From the NCBI RefSeq assembly GCF_026711005.1, contig NZ_JAPPVJ010000003.1:186001-250000 (forward strand): a stretch of 64,000 nucleotides of DNA, in the 5' to 3' direction. Below the pieces are notes generated by a model. The model did no database searches, was not told the DNA's origin, and saw only the letters and a program-made list of their open reading frames with translations. The position numbers and the translations under genes are program-made. This stretch comes from Sphingobacterium sp. UT-1RO-CII-1. Its GTDB lineage: Bacteria > Bacteroidota > Bacteroidia > Sphingobacteriales > Sphingobacteriaceae. The number at the start of each line of letters is the position of its first letter. Positions within the stretch are counted from its first letter, which is position 1. This document shows, piece after piece, positions 16,768 through 24,395 of the stretch.

Positions 16768-17199
16768 ATGAAAAGAATTGTGATGCTACTTACACTATTG
16801 CTGTTTATTTCAGGATGCAGCAAAGAACATAGTGCAACAGATGAAAATGAAACCAAAGCATTAATTGAAAAGGTTTGGGAGTATGCAAATATCAACCCGA
16901 ACGGCTTTACATTAAACTTGGAAACGATGAAACCTATAAAGTATGGCATCAGTGTAGCATATTTAGAAACGCAAGATAGTTTCGATAAAGAAGGGTTAGA
17001 AATAGTAATAAACCATGCGGTACGAAACAATAAAATTGTTGGTGGCTGGCTTAATGAGGATAACAAGCTTTATTACTTCGATTCGGTAAAAATATTCAAA
17101 AACAGCGACTTAGACGAAGCGATTACATTTGCAAAACAAAATAAGCAGCTCGCGATATTTGACTTAACGAATTTGAAAGAGATAAGAATAGAGCCTTAA
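16768..17199 (+). CDS. Hypothetical lipoprotein
   Basis: A 143-residue protein with a lipoprotein signal (LLFISGCSK, cysteine 17) and a mature region rich in short motifs: NPNGFTLNLETMKPIKYGISVAYLETQDSF, NHAVRNNKIVGGWLN, YYFDSVKIF and AIFDLTNLKEIRI. I recall similar sequences as cargo on Bacteroidota mobile elements, but cannot confirm this here. It lies 26 bp before an HTH-like gene on the same strand, which suggests a two-gene unit. The function is not known. Confidence 0.65.
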   Translation: MKRIVMLLTLLLFISGCSKEHSATDENETKALIEKVWEYANINPNGFTLNLETMKPIKYGISVAYLETQDSFDKEGLEIVINHAVRNNKIVGGWLNEDNKLYYFDSVKIFKNSDLDEAITFAKQNKQLAIFDLTNLKEIRIEP

Positions 17200-17225
17200 G
17201 TATTTGGCTTGGAAACGATAATATC

Positions 17226-17669
17226 ATGAGCATAAAAATACTTACTTTACAGCAAAAAAATTCGATAGCTAATTATAAACGTATGGGTATTACTATTAGC
17301 ATCCTGGATAATGGAAAAGTAGAAGTATGCCAAAACGAACTAATTAACAACTATATTCTTAACCAAGAACAATTGAAAGAAAGAGGTAAGGAAATATTTC
17401 CAGATGCAGAGCTATTGCCCGTCACCCATGTGCCAGAAATAGAAAAAATAGATGCTGAGTGGATCCGCAACAAGATGAAAGAGTTTGGTATTGAATTAAC
17501 AGATATCAGCAAACAACTGGCTATAGACAAAAAGCTAATAGCTCTAATGCTCAATGGCAGCGAGCAATTGAATAACAGTTTAAAGGCTGCGTTGTATTTT
17601 TACTTTATGACGTATGAACTAAACAGAGATTTTAGAGCAGCTGGAACTGACATGAAGAAAACTCGATAA
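17226..17669 (+). CDS. HTH-like hypothetical protein
   Basis: The 147-residue product has a short N-terminal domain (residues 1-65) and a C-terminal helical part that looks like a divergent HTH: EWIRNKMKEFGIELTDISKQLAIDKKLIALMLNGSEQLNNSLKAALYFYF. The pattern of a phage-repressor-like fold (helix, turn at DKK, recognition helix) is plausible. It probably forms a transcription unit with the lipoprotein gene upstream. No promoter or operator could be recognised, and the DNA target is unknown. Confidence 0.6.
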   Translation: MSIKILTLQQKNSIANYKRMGITISILDNGKVEVCQNELINNYILNQEQLKERGKEIFPDAELLPVTHVPEIEKIDAEWIRNKMKEFGIELTDISKQLAIDKKLIALMLNGSEQLNNSLKAALYFYFMTYELNRDFRAAGTDMKKTR

Positions 17670-17710
17670 AAGAAGCATCTTAATCTGTATACTCTTAATG
17701 CGTTATATCT

Positions 17711-17718
17711 TATCTTTG
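17711..17718 (+). promoter_or_regulatory. -7 box before ABC-F gene
   Basis: TATCTTTG matches TANNTTTG and lies 24 bp before the GTG start at 17743. Confidence 0.55.
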
Positions 17719-17742
17719 CAGATATTTTAATATCGGCTTATA

Positions 17743-19374
17743 GTGATTAACGTAAATAATATCTCCGTATCATTTGGAGGAACTACACTCTTTAGTGATG
17801 TATCTTTCTCTATCAATGAAAATGATAAAATCGCCCTTATGGGGAAGAATGGTGCTGGCAAATCTACTTTGTTAAAAATTATTGCAGGAGTGGGAAAAGC
17901 AACCACAGGCAATGTGTCAGGACCTAAAGACGCTGTTATAGCCTATCTACCGCAGCACTTGCTAACCCAAGATAACATGACGGTATTTGAAGAAACCTCT
18001 AAAGCTTTTGATGAGGTGTACCAGATGCGTGACGAATTGGAAAAGCTGAACGAACAACTGAATGTGCGCACGGACTACGAAACAGACGATTACATGAAGT
18101 TGATTGAGCGCGTTTCTGAACTTAGTGAGAAATTTTATTCTATTGAGGAGATAAACTATGATGCAGAGGTGGAAAAAGTACTCAAAGGACTGGGATTTGA
18201 ACGTTCAGATTTTACACGTCAGACATCCGAGTTTTCAGGCGGGTGGCGGATGCGTATCGAGCTAGCTAAAATTTTATTGAAAAAGCCGGATCTCATTTTA
18301 CTAGATGAGCCGACGAACCATATGGATATTGAGAGTATTCAATGGCTGGAAGACTTTTTAGTAAACTCGGCTAAAGCCGTTATTGTGATATCTCATGATA
18401 GAGCTTTTGTTGACAATATCACCAACCGTACAATCGAAGTTACGATGGGGCGTATATACGATTATAAAGCAAAATACAGCCATTATCTGGAATTGCGAAA
18501 AGAACGCCGTATGCATCAATTAAAAGCTTATGAGGAACAGCAACGTTTTATAGCGGACAATCAAGAGTTTATTGAGCGCTTTAGGGGGACTTATTCAAAG
18601 ACTTTGCAAGTACAGTCGCGGGTTAAAATGTTGGAGAAGCTAGAAATCATTGAAATCGATGAGGTTGACACTTCTGCACTACGGCTAAAATTTCCGCCTT
18701 CGCCACGCTCAGGGCAATATCCTGTGATTGTGGAGGATCTAACAAAGGTATACGGCGAACATGTGGTTTTTGAAAAAGCTGCCATGGTGATTGAGCGCGG
18801 AGAAAAAGTGGCATTTGTAGGCAAGAACGGAGAAGGAAAATCGACCATGATTAAGGCGATTATGGGCGAGATTGATTATGAAGGGTCGTTAAAAATAGGC
18901 CATAATGCAAAAATAGGCTACTTTGCGCAAAACCAAGCGGCTTTATTGGACGAGGAATTAACCGTATTTGAAACTATTGACCAAATTGCAGTAGGTGATG
19001 TGCGCGTAAAAATAAAGGATATGCTAGGTGCCTTTATGTTTAGCGGTGATGATACAACTAAAAAAGTAAAGGTTTTATCGGGCGGTGAAAAAACCAGACT
19101 TGCTATGATTAAACTTCTGTTAGAGCCAGTTAATGTATTAATTCTGGATGAACCAACCAATCATTTGGACATGAAAACGAAAGATATCATCAAAGAAGCT
19201 TTACAGGATTTTGACGGCACGCTGATCTTGGTATCGCACGACCGCGATTTCTTAGACGGCTTAGCAAAAAAAGTATTTGAATTTGGGAATAAACGTGTTC
19301 GTGAACATTTTGAAGATATAAAGGGCTTTTTGGAGTACAAAAAAATGAACAGTTTAAAGGATATAGAACGTTAG
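17743..19374 (+). CDS. ABC-F family ATPase (YbiT/EttA type)
   Basis: The 543-residue protein contains two ABC ATPase domains on one chain and no membrane segments, the mark of ABC-F translation factors that act on the ribosome. Domain 1 has Walker A GKNGAGKST, signature FSGGWRMR and Walker B LILLDEPTNHMD; domain 2 has GKNGEGKST, LSGGEKTR and LILDEPTNHLD. The linker between them (about 240-310) is charged and helical, as in the P-site tRNA interaction motif. The start is GTG, chosen because the conserved INVNNISVSFGG begins there. It could be housekeeping or confer antibiotic protection; sequence alone does not separate these. Confidence 0.92.
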   Translation: MINVNNISVSFGGTTLFSDVSFSINENDKIALMGKNGAGKSTLLKIIAGVGKATTGNVSGPKDAVIAYLPQHLLTQDNMTVFEETSKAFDEVYQMRDELEKLNEQLNVRTDYETDDYMKLIERVSELSEKFYSIEEINYDAEVEKVLKGLGFERSDFTRQTSEFSGGWRMRIELAKILLKKPDLILLDEPTNHMDIESIQWLEDFLVNSAKAVIVISHDRAFVDNITNRTIEVTMGRIYDYKAKYSHYLELRKERRMHQLKAYEEQQRFIADNQEFIERFRGTYSKTLQVQSRVKMLEKLEIIEIDEVDTSALRLKFPPSPRSGQYPVIVEDLTKVYGEHVVFEKAAMVIERGEKVAFVGKNGEGKSTMIKAIMGEIDYEGSLKIGHNAKIGYFAQNQAALLDEELTVFETIDQIAVGDVRVKIKDMLGAFMFSGDDTTKKVKVLSGGEKTRLAMIKLLLEPVNVLILDEPTNHLDMKTKDIIKEALQDFDGTLILVSHDRDFLDGLAKKVFEFGNKRVREHFEDIKGFLEYKKMNSLKDIER

Positions 19375-19400
19375 GTCTAATTCCCGATCACCATATCCAG

Positions 19401-19436
19401 TTGACCACTGATCAGCCTTATTGATACAGTGGTCAA
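19401..19436. terminator. Bidirectional terminator
   Basis: A perfect 10-bp stem (TTGACCACTG/CAGTGGTCAA) with a 16-nt loop separates the convergent ABC-F and MFS genes. Confidence 0.75.
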
Positions 19437-19460
19437 ACTTTATTTAAGAAGACCAACGGA

Positions 19461-20696
19461 TTAAGAACCGAGCTCTGCTTTTTGTTTATGAGAAAAAAAC
19501 AAAACAGCGAACCCTAAGAGTGGTAATAGGCTGATAATAGTGTAGGTATAATTTATACCGTAAAGATCGGCTAAAACACCTAAACACGCTGCACCCAAGC
19601 CGCTCATTCCCATAGCAAAACCATAAAACAATCCGGATATTGCCCCTATTTTATGTGGCATAAGCTGTTGCGCATAAACTAATATAGGCGAAAATGACAG
19701 AGATAATATGAAACCGCAGGCTATTAGTAGAAATACTGTTGCCCAAAGATCTACATAGGGCAAAAGTAAGGCTAAGGGTATACTTCCCAGTACAGACAAA
19801 CGTATTACTGCTATTTTGCTCCATCGATCTGCAAGCATACCGCCGAGCAATGTGGCTACGGCAGTGGCAAAAAGAAAATAAAAAAGTAGCAGCTGAGACT
19901 TGCCTTCGGCAAGCCCAAATGTTCTTATAGCATAGAACTGAAAATAATTGGTGATACCGGCAGAAAAAAAATATTTGGAAAATATCAAAATAAGAAGAAT
20001 GATGATGTTTCTGCGTACTTGCAAAGTATCAGTTTTCCTTTCAGCCTCTACTTGGTTTGACAAAGTAGTTACAGTAGATTTTAACATCTTTTGCCGCCAT
20101 AGGCCGACATGTATTAATAGTATTTTCACAGCACATGTGAGTAGTAAAACCCAAAGTATATAGCGCTGACCATTGGGCACAATAAGGAAAACCGCCAATA
20201 ATGGCGCACAGGCCAAACCGGCATAACCGCCCAACTGAAAGATGGATTGGGATAGATTGAGTCGGCCTCCAGAAGATAGATTTGCAACTCTTGACGACTC
20301 CGGGTGAAAAATAGAAGCAGCTGTACCGATACAGATAACCGCAACAAGAACCCACAGATAACTATCGGCATAAGCCAAAATAATTATACCAAAACTAGAT
20401 AGACACATCGAAAAAAATTGTGAAAATGATTGTGGATATTTGTCTGTAAAATTGCCAACAAACGGCTGAAGAACAGAAGCAGACAATTGAGCACATAAAG
20501 TTATTAGCCCTATCTGGCTAAGCGACAAATTATACATTCTTTCCAACTGCGGGTAGATGGCCGGAGCAATAGCCTGTGTAAGATCATTAATAAAGTGCGC
20601 TATAGTAATAATTACTAGTATTATATAGTGATTATTGAGCCGTTTTTCGGGAATAGAAGATATAGACCGACTAATTGCTGTATTTAGATTGCCCAT
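19461..20696 (-). CDS. MFS transporter, fosmidomycin-resistance (Fsr) type
   Basis: A 411-residue inner-membrane protein with about twelve hydrophobic segments. The N-terminal HFINDLTQAIAPAIYPQLER and the GTAASIFHPESSRVANLSSGGR loop are typical of the Fsr branch of the major facilitator superfamily, which exports small drugs such as fosmidomycin. The second half has the family's MPHKIGAISGLFYGFAMG motif. It is a single gene with no adjacent regulator. The substrate is inferred from family only. The extended N-terminus (25 polar residues) may be shorter in reality. Confidence 0.88.
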   Translation of the reverse strand: MGNLNTAISRSISSIPEKRLNNHYIILVIITIAHFINDLTQAIAPAIYPQLERMYNLSLSQIGLITLCAQLSASVLQPFVGNFTDKYPQSFSQFFSMCLSSFGIIILAYADSYLWVLVAVICIGTAASIFHPESSRVANLSSGGRLNLSQSIFQLGGYAGLACAPLLAVFLIVPNGQRYILWVLLLTCAVKILLIHVGLWRQKMLKSTVTTLSNQVEAERKTDTLQVRRNIIILLILIFSKYFFSAGITNYFQFYAIRTFGLAEGKSQLLLFYFLFATAVATLLGGMLADRWSKIAVIRLSVLGSIPLALLLPYVDLWATVFLLIACGFILSLSFSPILVYAQQLMPHKIGAISGLFYGFAMGMSGLGAACLGVLADLYGINYTYTIISLLPLLGFAVLFFSHKQKAELGS

Positions 20697-20882
20697 TCAA
20701 ATAAAATGCTTAGTATTATATGTTGAACAGGCTAAAATAATGGTAATTTAAAGTAGCAAGCTGGTACAGTTTGCTTTATATTATTAGGCCAGTGACATAG
20801 TTGGCGTTCACAGATTTTCGTACGGACTTATTATTGTAGAGACTGTATAGATAGGATGGTAAGCAACAAGAGCTTTGACAAA

Positions 20883-20913
20883 AAAAGACCTATTTTTATC
20901 CAATAGGTCTTTT
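20883..20913 (-). terminator. Terminator of sulfatase gene
   Basis: A 12-bp stem (AAAAGACCTATT/AATAGGTCTTTT) lies 7 bp beyond the sulfatase stop, with a T run on the minus strand. Confidence 0.85.
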
Positions 20914-20919
20914 ATCGTC

Positions 20920-22320
20920 TTATTTTATCTCAAAGAGCTGATGCTCGGATGGCGCTCTTAGCTTATCCATCAAGCCTTCTAATTCTTTCACTTTTCTTGT
21001 ATTAGAGGAGCTCTTATCATTTTTTTCGCCTTTATCTTTGGCTAGATTATAAAGCTCGGTTTTTTGAGGTTTACCATCTTTATAAAAACGGATGCCTTTC
21101 CAGTCTCCTTGACGAACGGCTTGCTTGAAACCACCTTCGCTAAATTCCCAGTACAATGTGCGATCCGTTTTCTGTTTACCATAAAACAAGTCTTCTTTAA
21201 AAGATACACCGTCAATATGAGCGGGTGGCTGCACGCCTGCAAGATCTGCAAAAGTAGGCAGCAGATCCCAAAAAGTACCTACATAAGCACTCTCGCCTCC
21301 TGCTTTGATATGACCAGGCCAATAGGCAATGAGAGGTGTACGTATACCGCCCTCATAAAGATCCCGTTTTACGCCACGCATGCCTCCTGTACTTTCAAAA
21401 ACTTCCATAATATCATCCATCGTCCGCCCCCCTTCTTTATGTGTCCCGTTGTCACTAGTAAATATAACAAGCGTATTTTCCTCGAGCCCCAGTTCCTGCA
21501 ACTTACTCATAATCCAGCCTGTATAATCGTCCATACTGCTGACCATGGCAGCATAAGCAGCTTTAGGATAAGGTTGTGCACCATAATGTAAGCCTGCTGG
21601 CTGTGCTTTTTCGGGAGAGAACACACTGCTACCATCAGCGTTTAAATAAGGTTGCATATAACGCTTGGGTACTGTAAGCTCTGCGTGGGGCACTGTAAAA
21701 GAGACGTACAAAAAGAAGGGATTAGCTTTATTTTCTTCAATAAAACGGACTGCTTCTTTAGCAAACAATTCATTTACATAAACGTCTTCGGCAATGCCTA
21801 TTTTTTCGCTTTTGCCATTATTCAAGACCCAAACAGAATCGGGCTTTTGAAAATGCCCTTCAATATGATGTAGAAAACCGGTAAAGAAATCCCAGCTCTT
21901 ATTTTCAGGCGCTCCTGTACTACCTTCAAGACCTAAGCCCCATTTACCAACCATACCATTGGTATAACCGGCCTGCTTGAGCACTTCTGGAATAATGACA
22001 TCTTGCGGCCGTAACGCCACCTCGCCATTGCCACGAATATAAACTTGACCGGTATGCTGACCGGTCATTAAACTTGCACGTGAAGGAGCACAAACAGTAC
22101 TGCCTGCATAAAATTGTGTGTAACGTTTACCCTTATCGGCCATTCTGTCCAAAACAGGTGTTTTGATAAGTTTCTGGCCATAGCTTCCCAAATCGCCGTA
22201 CCCCATGTCGTCTGCCAGAATAAAAATAATGTTAGGTTTTTCACTCTTTTGCTGCGCTTCTGAATTAAAGATTATTCCAAACATAGCCCAAGAGTAGATA
22301 ACATATTTTAAAAATTTCAT
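20920..22320 (-). CDS. Secreted arylsulfatase-family enzyme
   Basis: This 466-residue S1-type sulfatase has a signal peptide (IIFNSEAQQ), the metal-binding start NIIFILADDMGYGDLGSYG, and the maturation motif CAPSR at residues 77-81, in which Cys77 would become formylglycine. Further family blocks are GKWGLGLEG, TSDNGTHKEGG, GGMRGVKRDLYEGGIRTPLIAYWPG. It should remove sulfate esters from glycans or aryl compounds in the periplasm. Maturation requires an FGE or anSME elsewhere, since the FGE-like domains in this window lack the catalytic cysteines. It stands alone, preceded by a -7 box and followed by a strong terminator. Confidence 0.93.
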   Translation of the reverse strand: MKFLKYVIYSWAMFGIIFNSEAQQKSEKPNIIFILADDMGYGDLGSYGQKLIKTPVLDRMADKGKRYTQFYAGSTVCAPSRASLMTGQHTGQVYIRGNGEVALRPQDVIIPEVLKQAGYTNGMVGKWGLGLEGSTGAPENKSWDFFTGFLHHIEGHFQKPDSVWVLNNGKSEKIGIAEDVYVNELFAKEAVRFIEENKANPFFLYVSFTVPHAELTVPKRYMQPYLNADGSSVFSPEKAQPAGLHYGAQPYPKAAYAAMVSSMDDYTGWIMSKLQELGLEENTLVIFTSDNGTHKEGGRTMDDIMEVFESTGGMRGVKRDLYEGGIRTPLIAYWPGHIKAGGESAYVGTFWDLLPTFADLAGVQPPAHIDGVSFKEDLFYGKQKTDRTLYWEFSEGGFKQAVRQGDWKGIRFYKDGKPQKTELYNLAKDKGEKNDKSSSNTRKVKELEGLMDKLRAPSEHQLFEIK

Positions 22321-22357
22321 GCTGTATAAATTTTATTAAAGTGTTTTTGATTGTTCT

Positions 22358-22365
22358 CAAAGGTA
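22358..22365 (-). promoter_or_regulatory. -7 box of sulfatase gene
   Basis: TACCTTTG on the minus strand matches TANNTTTG, 37 bp before the start codon. Confidence 0.5.
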
Positions 22366-22433
22366 AGACTTATCTCAATATTTGAACAGTAACGATTCCG
22401 TGTATTTTAAGCGCGCTGTATATGAGATATAGA

Positions 22434-23330
22434 TCAAAACAACTCTTCTTCTTTATAGTCTTTTGGGCTCATTCCTGTTTGTTTTTTGAAAAACTTGCTA
22501 AAAGTAAAAGGGTCTTTAAAATTCAGCAGCTCGGCAACACTACCTATAGTAGTTAAACGATTTTTTAATAAAATTTTCGCTTCGATCAACAGTACTTGAT
22601 GAATAATATCCTTAGGTATTATGCCCATAGTTTTTTTTATCACCTTGCTAAGATGTTTTCGACTTATAAATAGTTTATCAGCATAGAACTGCACATCATG
22701 GTGTATATTATAATGCGATTGCACTAAAAGGTAGAAATTTGTTGTTATTGTCTCTTCACGGGAAGTTGCTATAGTTTTACTGTTTGATTGTCTAAAAAAT
22801 TCTTCAATCGTGTACATTATTAATGAAAACAAATGCCAGATCATTTCATTTGCATAAAAAACATCGTTGCGCGCATCATTTAGAAAAGCTAATTCAGCTA
22901 TAGCAGACTGTAATTTTCGGTAAAATATCCTCTCATTTTTAATTATATATGAAGGATGTGTGGAGAAACTTTTTATGATATCATTTGATCGATAATTGAA
23001 ACCCGCATCACTGATCATTTGGATATTAAAACAAAGATATTTTGCACTAAAATCCTTTGACACAAAATGTACTTTAAATACTTCTCCAGGCACAACGAAG
23101 AGTATATCATTTTTCTTTATCTCATACCGGTAGTCACCAACACTATAATAAGATTCGCCCGCTTCAACTAACATAAGACCAAAAAACTCCGTTTTATAAA
23201 CGTGATCTATTATTACGTCATTTTGTGCATAGCTTTCTTCAAAAAGCACAACATTCTGATTTCTAATAGGAAATGTATTCGCTTCCAGCAAATCAGAAAA
23301 TTTCAATAATGTGGTAGAACTAGGCTCCAT
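22434..23330 (-). CDS. AraC family transcriptional regulator
   Basis: A full-length 298-residue regulator. The N-terminal half is a cupin-like sensor (YKTEFFGLMLVEAGESYYSVGDYRYEIKKNDILFVVPGEVF). The C-terminal 100 residues hold two HTH motifs (VQFYADKLFISRKHLSKVIKKTMG and TIGSVAELLNFKDPFTFSKFFKKQTGMSPKDY). It lies 26 bp downstream of the aminoglycoside adenylyltransferase gene on the same strand, so the two may be cotranscribed, and a -7 box (TATTTTTG, 23335-23342) ends only 4 bp before its own ATG. The ligand and targets are unknown. Confidence 0.9.
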   Translation of the reverse strand: MEPSSTTLLKFSDLLEANTFPIRNQNVVLFEESYAQNDVIIDHVYKTEFFGLMLVEAGESYYSVGDYRYEIKKNDILFVVPGEVFKVHFVSKDFSAKYLCFNIQMISDAGFNYRSNDIIKSFSTHPSYIIKNERIFYRKLQSAIAELAFLNDARNDVFYANEMIWHLFSLIMYTIEEFFRQSNSKTIATSREETITTNFYLLVQSHYNIHHDVQFYADKLFISRKHLSKVIKKTMGIIPKDIIHQVLLIEAKILLKNRLTTIGSVAELLNFKDPFTFSKFFKKQTGMSPKDYKEEELF

Positions 23331-23334
23331 TAAA

Positions 23335-23342
23335 CAAAAATA
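23335..23342 (-). promoter_or_regulatory. -7 box abutting AraC start
   Basis: TATTTTTG on the minus strand ends 4 bp before the ATG at 23330. The stretch is A/T-rich, so chance is possible. Confidence 0.35.
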
Positions 23343-23356
23343 AGATTATTTTGTCA

Positions 23357-24196
23357 TCATAGTTCTTTTACCCCAGCGCCATAAGATGCATGAATAATAC
23401 TTGCAATAGCTTTCTTCGCAAAGTTGATAAACTGGCCAGTCAACTGAGCATCAGGCATGAAAACACTTTCCTCTTCACCTAGATAACTATATTTTGCTTC
23501 TACAATTAAAGATTGATAGACATCAGGGATTTTATTCAATAACCAGTTGGCAGCATCTTCCTTAGAAGCAATATCTCCGGTAGAAACACTGTACCAAATC
23601 CTCGCGATAGTCAAAATAATATTTCTTTCGTCGCCAAGCCAGTCTGATTCGCAACACCATAATGATAATGTATTGTACAAAGCATATTTAAAATCATGAT
23701 CAGGGATAGGGTCAAAAAGATCAACTACAGGCTTTCCTACAATTGGGATACTTGATAAAGCAAGCTTTCGGAGCAGTATGGTTAAGTCTATATCTACCAT
23801 AGGGGGCTCAAAAACATTGTTTAAAATATCACTTCTTAACCATTCGCCAAACTGTAACTCTCGCCGAGCGGGATGACGCCAAGGTACTATATCTTTATAA
23901 TTGACCACAGTAACTTCAAGCGCTCGAAGGTTTACGTTGGTACCAGGCATAGCTGAACAATATAAAAGGTCATGCATAAGCCTTTTGCGCGCAGCATTAT
24001 CTACCGGAGTACGAACAGTTACAAACAAATCAAGATCGCTGTAGGGTTTCAACCCACCATCTAATGCAGAGCCGTATAAGTGAATGGCCATTACGGATTC
24101 GGCAAGATATGCAACAATTAAATCGCAAGCTTTAATAATTTGCTCATTATCAGCTGGACTCATTCCTAAATCAATAATACGCTTATTTAACTCCAT
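23357..24196 (-). CDS. aadA: AadA-like aminoglycoside (3'')(9) adenylyltransferase
   Basis: The 279-residue protein follows the ANT(3'')-Ia/AadA pattern throughout: nucleotidyltransferase motif HLYGSALDGGLKPYSDLDLF with Gly42-Ser43 and Asp54/Asp56, then LRALEVTVVNYKDIVPWRHPARRELQFGEWLRSDI, FEPPMVDIDLTILL, LFDPIPDHDF, CESDWLGDERNIILTIARIWYS and YLGEEESVF. AadA enzymes transfer AMP to streptomycin and spectinomycin. Length matches the family (about 260-280). No integron attC site or cassette structure is visible, so this looks like a chromosomal member. Resistance in vivo is inferred. Confidence 0.88.
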   Translation of the reverse strand: MELNKRIIDLGMSPADNEQIIKACDLIVAYLAESVMAIHLYGSALDGGLKPYSDLDLFVTVRTPVDNAARKRLMHDLLYCSAMPGTNVNLRALEVTVVNYKDIVPWRHPARRELQFGEWLRSDILNNVFEPPMVDIDLTILLRKLALSSIPIVGKPVVDLFDPIPDHDFKYALYNTLSLWCCESDWLGDERNIILTIARIWYSVSTGDIASKEDAANWLLNKIPDVYQSLIVEAKYSYLGEEESVFMPDAQLTGQFINFAKKAIASIIHASYGAGVKEL

Positions 24197-24335
24197 ATAC
24201 TTTTAATATACACTTTCGATACTACCCCTCACCCTAAAGCTGCAATATAAAAAAAGTAGTTTTGTTACTCAACTTTTTAGAAGATCGAAATAACTAAGCA
24301 GTAAAACTATAGTCTAGTATCCACACAAAATAAAA

Positions 24336-24361
24336 AGCCGTCCTCTATTACAGAAGACGGC
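24336..24361 (-). terminator. Terminator after cytochrome-propeller gene
   Basis: The stem AGCCGTC/GACGGCT, extended imperfectly by TCT/AGA, is followed on the minus strand by a T run. It closes the DUF1080/propeller pair. Confidence 0.75.
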
Positions 24362-24395
24362 TACGTAAACTAATTATAACCTAACTAATAATTAT

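Noticed and set aside
23357..24196. Integron cassette carrying aadA
   Set aside because: No attC-like inverted repeat or integrase is visible and the gene has ordinary neighbours.
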